A model generated the notes under the pieces. It searched no databases. It saw only the letters and a program-made list of their open reading frames with translations, and had not been told where the DNA came from. From Streptomyces diacarni (lineage in GTDB: Bacteria > Actinomycetota > Actinomycetes > Streptomycetales > Streptomycetaceae), in the NCBI RefSeq assembly GCF_003323715.1, contig NZ_QOIN01000071.1, positions 81,644 to 145,643 on the forward strand: 64,000 bases of DNA, given 5' to 3'. The position numbers were made by a program, and so were the translations under genes. Below are positions 20,012 to 28,356 of the stretch, piece by piece; the stretch's first letter is position 1, and every line of letters starts with the position of its first letter.

Positions 20012-20266
20012 CACTGCCCCTTAGCTGTGTTTCCCGCGTATCTCGCGTTACCGCAGTTTCGTGCGCATTCGACCCTACGCCTCCACAGGCTGCGGACAGG
20101 GCGGCGCCGGGGACGGCCCGCCGGACATCCGGCGGAAGCCGGCGGTCCCCGACAACGGCGCCGGTGCCGGGGACCGTACGAGACCGCCGGGCACGTGCCG
20201 CGCAGCAGCGGACGGGACCGGCGCCGGGCGCCGGGGCGGAGCACCGGCCCGACAGCGGCGGAGGCG

Positions 20267-21397
20267 TCAGCCCGACAGCCGCACCGGCATGATCAGGTAC
20301 TTGTACGCCTCGTCGGCCTCCGCGTCCTTGGCGGGACGGCCGCTCAGCAGCGCCGGCTTGGTCGAGGTGGTGAACGACAGCTGCGCCACCGGCGAGTCGA
20401 TCGCGCTCAGGCCCTCCAGCAGGAAACCGGGGTTGAAGGCGATCGAGATGTCGTCACCGTCCAGATCGGCGTCGACGCGCTCCACAGCCTGTGCGTCGTC
20501 GCTCGACCCCGCCTCCAGCGTCAGCACACCCTGCTCGAAGCTCAGCCGCACCGGAGTGTTGCGCTCCGCGACCAGCGCCACGCGCTTGACGGCCTCCACG
20601 AACGGCGCCGTCTCGATCACGGCCACCGAGTTGAACTCGGTCGGGAACAGCGTGCGGTACTTGGGCAGGTCGCCCTCCAGCAGCCGCGTCGTCGTCCGCC
20701 GCCCGGCGCCCTCGAAACCGATGAGGCCCTCGCCCGAACCCGAGCCCGAGAGCGCCAGCGTGACGCTGTCACCGCCGCTGAGCGACTTCGCCGTGTCCAG
20801 CAGCGTCTTGGCCGGCACCAGCGCCACCGCGGAGGCCTCCGGCGTCTCCGGCTTCCACAGGAACTCGCGGACCGCGAAGCGGTAGCGGTCGGTGGAGGCC
20901 AGCGTGACCGTGTCGCCCTCGATCTCGATGCGCACACCGGTGAGCACCGGCAGCGTGTCGTCCCGCCCCGCCGCGATGGCCACCTGCTGGGCAGCGGCGG
21001 CGAAGACCTCACCGGGGACGGTGCCGGTGGCCGACGGCATCTCCGGCAGCGCCGGATACTCCTCCACGGGCAGGGTGTGGAGGGTGAACCGGGAGGAGCC
21101 GCAGACCACGGTCGCCCGTACACCGTCTGTGGAGATCTCCACCGGGCGGTTGGGCAGCGCGCGGCAGATGTCGGCCAGCAGCCGGCCCGACACCAGGACC
21201 GTGCCCTCCTCCTCGACCTCGGCCTCGACGGAGACCCGCGCCGACACCTCGTAGTCGAAGCCGGAGAGGCTCAGCGCGCCGTCGTCCGCCTTCAACAGCA
21301 GGCCCGCGAGCACCGGCACCGGCGGTCGGGCGGGGAGGCTCTTGGCCGTCCATGCCACCGCCTCCGCGAGGACATCCCGTTCAACCCGGATCTTCAC
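20267..21397 (-). CDS. dnaN: DNA polymerase III beta sliding clamp
   Basis: About 376 residues from the GTG 21395-21397 (VKIRVERDVLAEAVAW), which has GGGAGG nine bases upstream. The three clamp domains are recognisable; the C-terminus PALLSGRPAKDAEADEAYKYLIMPVRLSG matches the beta-clamp end. It forms the dimeric ring that tethers DNA polymerase III. It lies directly next to oriC and is transcribed away from it, together with gnd and recF. Confidence 0.98.
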   Translation of the reverse strand: MKIRVERDVLAEAVAWTAKSLPARPPVPVLAGLLLKADDGALSLSGFDYEVSARVSVEAEVEEEGTVLVSGRLLADICRALPNRPVEISTDGVRATVVCGSSRFTLHTLPVEEYPALPEMPSATGTVPGEVFAAAAQQVAIAAGRDDTLPVLTGVRIEIEGDTVTLASTDRYRFAVREFLWKPETPEASAVALVPAKTLLDTAKSLSGGDSVTLALSGSGSGEGLIGFEGAGRRTTTRLLEGDLPKYRTLFPTEFNSVAVIETAPFVEAVKRVALVAERNTPVRLSFEQGVLTLEAGSSDDAQAVERVDADLDGDDISIAFNPGFLLEGLSAIDSPVAQLSFTTSTKPALLSGRPAKDAEADEAYKYLIMPVRLSG

Positions 21398-22128
21398 CTT
21401 CAGCCGCCTCCCGCGCTGCCTGCTTACGTGCTGTTGCCGGGGACCAGTCTGACGCACGGGACCGACAGCGGGAGCGGGTGCGGGTCAAGTCGAGCCGAAC
21501 CGGCCCGAGGCGCGAGGCGCCGAGTTGTGCACAGCCCCCACTTCGAAGCGAATCCGGGGCTCTCTAGGTGTCGTCGTAGTAGTAGGGGCTGTGGAAACCG
21601 TGGAAAAGCCCGTCTTCGCAGCTCAGAGCCGGAATTTTGTCCACCGCGCCTGTGGGTGGACCCGTGGATGAAGGGGCCTTCGCTGTGGACGGCGAAAAGT
21701 TCCCCACAACCCGCCCACAGGCAGAGGGGGTTTCCCCACAGCGGCGCCCACAGATTTACCCACCTTTCCCACAGCCCAATCCTCGGCCTCGATGTGACCG
21801 CTTTCACTCGGACCGGTGAGTGGGCGCGTTGCGTTGCCGAACAGTGGACAGTTCTGTGGAGAAGTGGCTGTTCACTGGGGAAAAGCGGCCTCATCCTGTG
21901 GGCGGGCGGTGGACAAGTCGCCGGGCCGCCGACGACCGCTTCGGCCCTCCACAGCTGTGGACAACGGCCGCCCACAAATACACAGGGGGATGACCTCGGC
22001 GAACACTCTCCCACGGGTCCGCTTGTGGACGCCCTTGGGACAACGGCGAGGGTCCCCAGGGTGTGGACGCGGTGAACCGGCCACAGCTGTGGACCGAGCC
22101 GCTCAACACCCTGCGAATCGAACAGCGA

Positions 22129-22160
22129 AGGGCCCCCGGGGAGAACTCCCCGGGGGCCCT
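22129..22160 (-). terminator. dnaA terminator
   Basis: Perfect 15-bp stem AGGGCCCCCGGGGAG (22129-22143) / 22146-22160 with a 2-nt loop, about 100 bp beyond the dnaA stop codon, separating dnaA transcription from oriC. Confidence 0.8.
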
Positions 22161-22174
22161 GGGTGCCCGCAGGC

Positions 22175-22225
22175 CGCTCGTCGGCTGTTCGTCGGCCGCC
22201 GTCAGTCGCTCGTCGGCTGTTCGTC
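22175..22225. repeat. Direct repeat between the dnaA terminator and dnaA stop
   Basis: Two exact copies of the 19-mer CGCTCGTCGGCTGTTCGTC at 22175-22193 and 22207-22225, period 32 bp. No function assigned. Confidence 0.8.
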
Positions 22226-22259
22226 AGCGGGTGGGCGTCGAGCCGCGCGTCGAGCCGCG

Positions 22260-24380
22260 TCAGCCGTTCTTGATGCGGTTGGTCAGCTCCGTGACCTGGT
22301 TGTAGATGGACCGCCGCTCCGCCATCAGCGCGCGGATCTTCCGGTCGGCGTGCATCACCGTGGTGTGGTCGCGGCCGCCGAACTGTCCCCCGATCTTCGG
22401 CAGCGACAGATCCGTCAGCTCCCTGCACAGGTACATGGCGATCTGGCGCGCCGTCACCAGCACGCGGCTGCGCGAGGAACCGCACAGGTCGTCCACCGTC
22501 AGCCCGAAGTAGTCGGCGGTGGCCGCCATGATGGCCGGCGCGGTGATCTCCGGAGTGGCGTCCTCGCCGCCGGGGATCAGGTCCTTGAGGACGATCTCCG
22601 TCAGCCCGAGGTCGACCGGCTGCCGGTTCAGGCTCGCGAAGGCCGTCACCCGGATCAGCGCGCCCTCCAGCTCGCGGATGTTGCGCGAGATGCGGGAGGC
22701 GATGAACTCCAGCACCTCGGGCGGTGCGTTGAGCTGCTCCTGTACCGCCTTCTTGCGGAGGATCGCGATGCGCGTCTCCAGCTCGGGCGGCTGGACGTCG
22801 GTGATCAGCCCCCACTCGAAGCGGTTGCGCAGCCGGTCCTCCAGCGTCTCCAGCGCCTTGGGCGGCCGGTCGCTGGAGAGCACGATCTGCTTGTTGGCGT
22901 TGTGCAGGGTGTTGAAGGTGTGGAAGAACTCCTCCTGCGTCGACTCCTTGTCCGCCAGGAACTGGACGTCGTCGACGAGCAGGATGTCCATGTCGCGGTA
23001 GCGCTTGCGGAACGCGTCCGCCTTGCCGTCGCGGATGGAGTTGATGAACTCGTTGGTGAACTCCTCCGAGCTGACGTACCGCACGCGCGTACCCGGGTAC
23101 AGGCTGCGCGCGTAGTGCCCGATCGCGTGCAGCAGGTGCGTCTTGCCCAGGCCTGACTCGCCGTAGATGAACAGCGGGTTGTAGGCCTTGGCCGGAGCCT
23201 CCGCCACGGCGACGGCCGCGGCGTGCGCGAAGCGGTTCGAGGCCCCGATCACGAAGGTGTCGAAGAGGTACTTCGGGTTCAGCCGTGCCGTCGGCTCCCC
23301 CGGCCCGGTCGCGGGCGCGGGCTGCGCGGCCAGCGGCCCCGGCGCGCCGCTGGGCGCGGGCAGCTGGGACGGGCTGTCGTAATGCGGGGCGGGCGGCCGC
23401 CCCTGCGGCGGCACCTGCGGCCGGGGCCGCTGCTGGTGCTGCGGCTGTTGCGGCGGCTGGTGCTGGTGCTGCGGTTCGTAGGCGTCGTACGACTGCTGGT
23501 CATAGCTCGGCTGGTCATAGCTCGGCTGGTCGTAGGACTGCTGCTCGTACGGCTGCGGCTCGTAGCCCTGTTGCTCGTACCCCTGCTGCCGGTGGTCGTA
23601 GTGCTGGGGCCGCTGGCGCTGCGGGGGGTAGGGGTCGCGCCGCTGCTGCTGCCACGAGGACGGTCCGGGCGCGTGCCCCGGGCCGTGCGGATACTCGGGG
23701 TAGGCGGAGCGGGCCCCCGGGATCTCCCGGCTCTCGTACTGCTCGCGGCCCTCGTACTGCTCGTAGCGCTCCGGCTGGTCGAACCGGTCCTGCTGGTCGT
23801 AGCGGTCCTGCGGCTCGAAGCGGTCCTGCGGGGCCTGCGGCTGATCCTGGTGATCGGGGGCGGCCGGCGCGGACGGGGGCCCTGGCTGCGGGCCGCCGTA
23901 TGGGGGCCCGCCCTGCTGGGGGCCGCGGTCGTCGCGCTGGTCGTAGCCCTCGTACGTCTCGCGCGGTGGGTAGCTCTCGTACGCCGGTTCGTAGGCGGAC
24001 TCCCGCTGCGCGTGCTGGGGCTGCTGCTCGGGGGCCGGTGTGGGCGACGGGATCGAGGCGGCGGCCGGCGGCGCAGGGGGTGCGGGCGAGGCGGCCTGCG
24101 GCATCGGCCCCGTCACGGTGATCGCCAGGCGGATCGGCTGCCGGCACTCACGGCTCAGCGCTTCGGTGATCGCCGGGGCGAGCCGGCCCTCCAGGACCTG
24201 CTTCGCGTACTCGTTCGGTACGCCCAGCAGTGCGGTGCCCGAGACCAGCACGAGGGGCTGGCAGTCCTGCAGCCACCGCTGGTCCTTCGCCTCGACGCTG
24301 CTCCCCTCGCGCCCCTCGCGCAGAAGCTGTTCCAGCACCCGTGGCCACACTGCGGCAAGATCGGCAGGTAGGTCAGCCAC
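22260..24380 (-). CDS. dnaA: Chromosomal replication initiator protein DnaA
   Basis: About 706 residues from the GTG 24378-24380 (VADLPADLAAVWPRVLEQLL). Domain I is about 1-95. Domain II, about 95-365, is very long, disordered and full of Gln/Tyr/Pro/Asp repeats such as YDQQSYDQPSYDQ. Domain III (AAA+) has GESGLGKTHLLHAIGHYARS and ILLVDDVQFLADKESTQEEFF. Domain IV has SLPKIGGQFGGRDHTTVMHADRKI, the box-recognition signature. The ~270-residue domain II is the Streptomyces hallmark, against about 50 or less in E. coli. It binds oriC and opens it. A DnaA box upstream suggests autoregulation. Confidence 0.98.
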   Translation of the reverse strand: MADLPADLAAVWPRVLEQLLREGREGSSVEAKDQRWLQDCQPLVLVSGTALLGVPNEYAKQVLEGRLAPAITEALSRECRQPIRLAITVTGPMPQAASPAPPAPPAAASIPSPTPAPEQQPQHAQRESAYEPAYESYPPRETYEGYDQRDDRGPQQGGPPYGGPQPGPPSAPAAPDHQDQPQAPQDRFEPQDRYDQQDRFDQPERYEQYEGREQYESREIPGARSAYPEYPHGPGHAPGPSSWQQQRRDPYPPQRQRPQHYDHRQQGYEQQGYEPQPYEQQSYDQPSYDQPSYDQQSYDAYEPQHQHQPPQQPQHQQRPRPQVPPQGRPPAPHYDSPSQLPAPSGAPGPLAAQPAPATGPGEPTARLNPKYLFDTFVIGASNRFAHAAAVAVAEAPAKAYNPLFIYGESGLGKTHLLHAIGHYARSLYPGTRVRYVSSEEFTNEFINSIRDGKADAFRKRYRDMDILLVDDVQFLADKESTQEEFFHTFNTLHNANKQIVLSSDRPPKALETLEDRLRNRFEWGLITDVQPPELETRIAILRKKAVQEQLNAPPEVLEFIASRISRNIRELEGALIRVTAFASLNRQPVDLGLTEIVLKDLIPGGEDATPEITAPAIMAATADYFGLTVDDLCGSSRSRVLVTARQIAMYLCRELTDLSLPKIGGQFGGRDHTTVMHADRKIRALMAERRSIYNQVTELTNRIKNG

Positions 24381-24906
24381 AGGGCACGCTCTCTCACTCG
24401 CTGGGTGACGGGTCACTCGCTGGGTGACGGTCGTCGTCCGGTGACCGACCAGGTCCCTCGCATGTGTGGTTCCGGGGACGGTCGGGAAGAAAAGGAAGTT
24501 CGGCCACGGTAGTCACGCGGACCTGCCCCGTTCAAGTCGTTGTCCACAGGCTGTGCACGAGTGCTGTACGGGTGCCGTACGGGTGCGGTAGTGGGCGCGG
24601 GCGGGGCGCGGTGCGGTGCGGAGGGGGTGCGGCCGGGCCGCAGGACCCGTGGGCGGGTCCCGGGTGCCCCGTCGGCGCGGGTTTGACCGGATGGCGTAGG
24701 CGCGCGTACCGTAACCAGGTCGAGTGTCGACGGCTGCTGCCGCCTGCCTCCGATGGGCAAGATCGCAGGGTTCGCCCGACCGATCATGAAGCGGTGCACA
24801 CTCGGGCGTTGCGAGCTACTCGTGGGCGCACGGTGACAGCCAGTCGACTCCCCACACCCTGTCCTGCGGTGTTCCGTGGGACACGAAGCATCCCTGGAGC
24901 CCCCGA
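24381..24906. promoter_or_regulatory. dnaA-rpmH divergent promoter region with DnaA boxes
   Basis: 526 bp without a gene. The exact DnaA box TTGTCCACA is at 24540-24548, and an opposed variant TGTGCACGA at 24552-24560 lies four bases away. Paired boxes of this type in Streptomyces dnaA promoters mediate autorepression. The right part must hold the rpmH promoter; the rpmH ribosome site CTGGAG is at about 24894-24899. No terminator or small ORF is supported. Confidence 0.75.
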
Positions 24907-25044
24907 GTGAGCAAGCGCACCTTCCAGCCGAACAACCGCCGCCGCGCGAAGACCCACGGCTTCCGGCTGCGCATGCGGACCCGCGCCGGCCGCGCGATCG
25001 TCGCGAACCGCCGCAGCAAGGGTCGCGCCCGCCTGTCGGCCTGA
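24907..25044 (+). CDS. rpmH: 50S ribosomal protein L34
   Basis: 45 residues: SKRTFQPNNRRRAKTHGFRL after the start, then MRTRAGRAIVANRRSKGRARLSA, the full L34 sequence. GTG start with GGAG seven bases upstream. It is divergent from dnaA, the most conserved neighbour in bacteria, and heads the rpmH-rnpA-yidD-yidC-jag-rsmG group. Too short for routine ORF calls. Confidence 0.98.
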   Translation: MSKRTFQPNNRRRAKTHGFRLRMRTRAGRAIVANRRSKGRARLSA

Positions 25045-25068
25045 GCGGCCTGACCACAGGTCCATGAC

Positions 25069-25497
25069 GTGCTGCCTACCGAGAACCGGCTGAGGCGGCG
25101 CGAGGACTTCGCGACCGCGGTACGCCGAGGACGCCGGGCCGGACGCCCGCTCCTCGTCGTGCATCTACGCAGTCAAACGGACCCGCACGTGTCGGAGGGG
25201 GAGGTCCCTCCGACACGTGCGGGTTTCGTCGTGAGCAAGGCCGTCGGCAACGCCGTCGTCCGTAACCGTGTGAAGCGGCGTCTGCGCCCTCTGATGCGCG
25301 AACGTCTGTGCAAGCTGCCCGCAGGTAGCCTGGTTGTCGTACGGGCGCTGCCCGGCGCGGGAGAGGCGGACCACGCTCAGCTGGTCCGTGATCTGGACGC
25401 CGCGCTGCGGAAGCTGCTCAAAGGGTCCCCTCGCTCTGCCGACTCGGGGGACAGCCCCCGCGATCCCGGCCGTGAACCGGGAGGGAGAGCGCCGTGA
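25069..25497 (+). CDS. rnpA: Ribonuclease P protein component
   Basis: 142 residues: LPTENRLRRREDFATAVRRGRR at the start and the RNA-binding motif VVRNRVKRRLRPLMRE. It is the protein subunit that assists the RNase P RNA in tRNA 5' maturation. Between the strand carrying HLRSQTD and GFVVSKAVG a loop (PHVSEGEVPPTRA) is encoded by a perfect 19-bp inverted repeat. The C-terminal 30 residues are a Ser/Asp/Gly-rich extension. Starts with GTG 24 bp after rpmH and overlaps yidD (GTGA). Confidence 0.96.
   Translation: MLPTENRLRRREDFATAVRRGRRAGRPLLVVHLRSQTDPHVSEGEVPPTRAGFVVSKAVGNAVVRNRVKRRLRPLMRERLCKLPAGSLVVVRALPGAGEADHAQLVRDLDAALRKLLKGSPRSADSGDSPRDPGREPGGRAP
25181..25224 (+). repeat. 19-bp perfect inverted repeat inside rnpA
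   Basis: Arms at 25181-25199 (ACCCGCACGTGTCGGAGGG) and 25206-25224 with a 6-nt loop, followed by TTTC. In RNA it would form an extremely stable stem in the rnpA coding region, resembling an intrinsic terminator or processing site. Confidence 0.9.
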
Positions 25498-25784
25498 AGT
25501 ACCCGCTGCTGTGGTTGATCAAGCTGTACCAGTGGACGATCAGTCCGATGCTCGGCCCCGTGTGCCGGTACTACCCGTCGTGCTCCCACTACGGCTACAC
25601 GGCCATCCACCGCCATGGCGCCGTGAAGGGGACGGCACTGACGGCCTGGCGCATCCTGCGCTGCAACCCGTGGTCGCCCGGTGGCGTCGACCATGTCCCC
25701 GCCCGGAAGCACCCGGTATGGCACCAGCGGATCCGCTCCCGCTGGCAGCAGCACCGGACCCAGTCCAACGCCCAAGGAGCCTGA
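25494..25784 (+). CDS. yidD: Membrane protein insertion efficiency factor YidD
   Basis: 96 residues with the YidD core: LIKLYQWTISPMLGPVCRYYPSCSHYGYTAIHRHGAVKG and RILRCNPWSPGGVDHVP, including the three conserved Cys. It is a small peripheral membrane protein that helps YidC insert proteins. The GTG start overlaps the rnpA stop and the yidC start follows closely, so all are co-translated. Confidence 0.96.
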   Translation: MKYPLLWLIKLYQWTISPMLGPVCRYYPSCSHYGYTAIHRHGAVKGTALTAWRILRCNPWSPGGVDHVPARKHPVWHQRIRSRWQQHRTQSNAQGA

Positions 25785-25787
25785 TTC

Positions 25788-27029
25788 GTGGACACGATCC
25801 TGAGTCCTCTCTATACCGCTGTCTCCTGGATCATTGTCCAGTTCCATTCGCTGTTCGGCCTGGTCTTCGACCCGGACGGCGGCTGGGCCTGGGGTCTGTC
25901 CATCTTCTTCCTGGTGGTTTTGATCCGGATCTGTCTGATCCCGCTCTTCGTGAAGCAGATCAAGTCGACCCGGAACATGCAGGCGCTCCAGCCGAAGATG
26001 AAGGCGATCCAGGAGCGCTACAAGAGCGACAAGCAGCGCCAGAGCGAAGAGATGATGAAGCTCTACAAGGAGACGGGCACCAACCCGCTCTCCAGCTGCC
26101 TGCCGATCCTCGCGCAGTCGCCGTTCTTCATCGCCCTCTTCCGGGTGCTCAGCCACATCGCGGACAACAAGCCGGTGGGCGTGCTCAACGCCGAGCAGGT
26201 CGACAGCGCCCGTAGCGCGAAGATCTTCGGTGCCCCGCTCGCCGCGAAGTTCATGGACGGTGCCGAGCAGGTCAGGGACCTGTCCGCGTCCCTCGTCGAC
26301 GTCCGCGTCGTCACGGTCATCATGATCGTCCTGATGTCGGCGTCGCAGTTCTACACGCAGCGCCAGCTGATGACCAAGAACGTCGACCTGACGGTGAAGA
26401 CGCCGTTCATGCAGCAGCAGAAGATGCTGATGTACGTCTTCCCCGTGATGTTCGCCGTCTTCGGTATCAACTTCCCCGTCGGTGTCCTCATCTACTGGCT
26501 GACCACCAACGTGTGGACGATGTGCCAGCAGCTCTTCGTGATCAAGCGCAACCCCACGCCCGGCTCCCGCGCCTACACGGAGCGCCAGGAGCGGCTGCGG
26601 GCCGCCGGCAAGCTGAAGGAGGACCCGAAGGAGGTCGAGGCCCGCGAGGCCGCAGAGGCCGCCAGGTCCCGCCGTCAGCAGCCCAAGCGCCAGACGAAGG
26701 CACAGCGGCAGGGCGGCCCCCTCGCCGCGGGTTCCAAGCAGGGTGGCGCCTCCTCGGCCACCGCGTCGCTGGAGAAGGACGAGTCCGACTCCGCCGAGAA
26801 GGCCGACTCCGCCCAGAAGTCCGGCACCACCGGCGGCTCGGCCACCGGCAAGGGCGGCCAGAAGAGCGCGGGCCAGAAGAGCTCGGGGCAGAAGGCGTCG
26901 GGTAAGCAGCAGGGCGGCGCCAAGCAGAGCGGTCAGAAGCAGGGCGGTGGCCAGGCCAAGTCGGGTCAGAAGAAGACCGGGCAGCAGCGCAAGGGCCCCC
27001 AGCGTCCCAAGCACCCCTCCAAGAAGTGA
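25788..27029 (+). CDS. yidC: Membrane protein insertase YidC
   Basis: 413 residues, Gram-positive type. An N-terminal helix is followed by the conserved FFLVVLIRICLIPLFVKQIKSTRNMQ with the hydrophilic-groove Arg, then NPLSSCLPILAQSPFFIALFRVLSHIA and TPFMQQQKMLMYVFPVMFAVFGINFPVGVLIYWLTTNVWTM. From about residue 280 it has a ~130-residue Gly/Gln/Lys/Ser-rich tail (GQKSAGQKSSGQKASGK) ending RPKHPSKK. The basic tail may contact ribosomes, as reported for other YidC proteins. No signal peptide beyond the first helix. Confidence 0.95.
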   Translation: MDTILSPLYTAVSWIIVQFHSLFGLVFDPDGGWAWGLSIFFLVVLIRICLIPLFVKQIKSTRNMQALQPKMKAIQERYKSDKQRQSEEMMKLYKETGTNPLSSCLPILAQSPFFIALFRVLSHIADNKPVGVLNAEQVDSARSAKIFGAPLAAKFMDGAEQVRDLSASLVDVRVVTVIMIVLMSASQFYTQRQLMTKNVDLTVKTPFMQQQKMLMYVFPVMFAVFGINFPVGVLIYWLTTNVWTMCQQLFVIKRNPTPGSRAYTERQERLRAAGKLKEDPKEVEAREAAEAARSRRQQPKRQTKAQRQGGPLAAGSKQGGASSATASLEKDESDSAEKADSAQKSGTTGGSATGKGGQKSAGQKSSGQKASGKQQGGAKQSGQKQGGGQAKSGQKKTGQQRKGPQRPKHPSKK

Positions 27030-27049
27030 GCACCGAAGGAGTCCCCGCC

Positions 27050-27604
27050 GTGACGGACACGACCGCCCCCGAGAGCACGGAAGCTCCCGAGAGCACGGAC
27101 GCGACCGGCCTTGAGAACACCGAGGCCGAGACCGACAGCCTGACCCGTCTGGAACAGGAGGGTGAGATCGCGGCCGACTACCTCGAGGGCGTCCTCGACA
27201 TCGCCGATCTGGACGGCGACATCGACATGGACGTCGAGGCCGACCGCGCCGTCGTCTCGATCGTCGGCGAGGGCTCCTCGCGCGACCTGCAGAAGCTGGT
27301 CGGCAAGGACGGTGAGGTGCTGGAGGCTCTGCAGGAGCTGACGCGCCTGGCCGTGCACCGTGAGACGGGCAACCGCAGCAGGCTGATGCTGGATGTCGCC
27401 GGTTTCCGCGCCCGCAAGCGCGAGGAGCTGGCCGAGCTGGGCGAGCAGGCGGCCAAGGAGGCCAAGGGCTCGGGCGAGCCGGTGAAGCTGCGTCCGATGA
27501 CCCCGTTCGAGCGCAAGGTCGTCCATGACGCGGTGAAGGCCGCCGGGCTGCGCAGCGAGTCCGAGGGCGAGGAGCCGCAGCGCTGCGTGGTCGTCCTCCC
27601 GTGA
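27050..27604 (+). CDS. jag: Jag-type RNA-binding protein (KH and R3H domains)
   Basis: About 184 residues. An acidic N-terminus is followed by a KH-like segment (VEADRAVVSIVGEGSSRDLQKLVGKDGEVLEALQELTRLAV) and an R3H-type region with RPMTPFERKVVHDAV. It is the conserved partner encoded after yidC in Gram-positive genomes (KhpB/Jag), an RNA-binding regulator. The GTG at 27050 with AAGGAG eight bases upstream is preferred to the GTG at 27026 that overlaps yidC. It overlaps rsmG at the 3' end. Confidence 0.92.
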   Translation: MTDTTAPESTEAPESTDATGLENTEAETDSLTRLEQEGEIAADYLEGVLDIADLDGDIDMDVEADRAVVSIVGEGSSRDLQKLVGKDGEVLEALQELTRLAVHRETGNRSRLMLDVAGFRARKREELAELGEQAAKEAKGSGEPVKLRPMTPFERKVVHDAVKAAGLRSESEGEEPQRCVVVLP

Positions 27605-28356
27605 CCGGGTACGCGGGGGAGCCGCAGGAGCACACGGCGGAATTGCCGCCCGCTCCCCAGGCGGCACACAAGGCGTTCGGGGACAGCCTGCCCGCCGTGC
27701 GGCGGTACGCCGAACTGCTGGCGGACGCCGGGGTGCGGCGGGGCCTGCTCGGTCCGCGCGAGGTGCCGCGGCTGTGGGAACGGCACCTGCTGAACTGCGT
27801 GGTGCTCTCCGAGGCGGTGCCCGAGGGCGTCTCCGTGTGCGATGTCGGCTCGGGCGCCGGGCTGCCGGGGATTCCGCTGGCGCTCGTGCGCCCGGACCTG
27901 GAGATCACGCTGCTGGAGCCGCTGCTGCGGCGGACGACCTTCCTGCAGGAGGTCGTCGAACTGCTGGGGCTCGACCACGTGACGGTGCGGCGTGGACGGG
28001 CCGAGGAGATGCTGGGCACGCTGACGCCGGTGCACGTGGTGACCGCCCGCGCGGTCGCACCGCTGGACCGGCTGGCCGGCTGGGGCGTGCCGCTGCTGCG
28101 CCCCTACGGCGAGATGGTGGCCCTCAAGGGCGACACCGCCGAGGATGAGGTCCGCACGGCGCGCGACGCGCTGCACAAGCTGGGGGTCGTGGAGACCACG
28201 GTGGAGCAGATCGGCCGCGGTGTGGTGGACCCCCTCTCCACGGTGGTGCGGGCCCGGGTCGGCGAGAGCCCGGGCGGTGTCCGCTTCGCCGCCAGGCGGG
28301 CCAAGGCCGAGAAGGCGGCCCGCCGCGCGGCGCGCGGCGGACGCCGCGGCCGCTGA
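27601..28356 (+). CDS. rsmG: 16S rRNA (guanine-527-N7)-methyltransferase
   Basis: 251 residues. The SAM-binding loop VCDVGSGAGLPGIPLALVRPDL and the motif VTARAVAPLDRLAGWGVPLL identify RsmG/GidB. It methylates G527 (E. coli numbering) of 16S rRNA. In S. coelicolor, mutation of rsmG gives low-level streptomycin resistance and antibiotic overproduction (established knowledge). The GTG start overlaps jag (GTGA). The C-terminus is basic (RRAARGGRRGR). Confidence 0.96.
   Translation: MTGYAGEPQEHTAELPPAPQAAHKAFGDSLPAVRRYAELLADAGVRRGLLGPREVPRLWERHLLNCVVLSEAVPEGVSVCDVGSGAGLPGIPLALVRPDLEITLLEPLLRRTTFLQEVVELLGLDHVTVRRGRAEEMLGTLTPVHVVTARAVAPLDRLAGWGVPLLRPYGEMVALKGDTAEDEVRTARDALHKLGVVETTVEQIGRGVVDPLSTVVRARVGESPGGVRFAARRAKAEKAARRAARGGRRGR

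Larger units (their letters stand above)
21398..22259. other. oriC: Chromosomal replication origin oriC
   Basis: The dnaN-dnaA gap of about 860 bp has no gene and is packed with DnaA-box-like 9-mers (Streptomyces consensus TTGTCCACA) in both orientations. The one exact match is TGTGGACAA at 21956-21964. One-mismatch boxes are at 21525-21533, 21637-21645, 21855-21863 and 21908-21916. Weaker ones are at 21590-21598, 21684-21692, 21700-21708, 21732-21740, 21765-21773, 21843-21851, 22024-22032, 22035-22043, 22062-22070 and 22088-22096. The 12-bp palindrome CCACAGCTGTGG occurs twice (21949-21960, 22081-22092). Position and box density match known Streptomyces origins. Confidence 0.95.

Noticed and set aside
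19154..22075. 973-codon plus-strand frame across gnd, dnaN and oriC
   Set aside because: Antisense to two certain genes and runs through the origin; no coherent domains.
23400..23700. Repeat array in dnaA
   Set aside because: It encodes the disordered domain II of DnaA with Tyr/Gln/Asp repeats, normal for the genus.
25377..28019. 880-codon minus-strand frame opposite yidC-jag-rsmG
   Set aside because: Antisense to certain genes; low-complexity translation without motifs.
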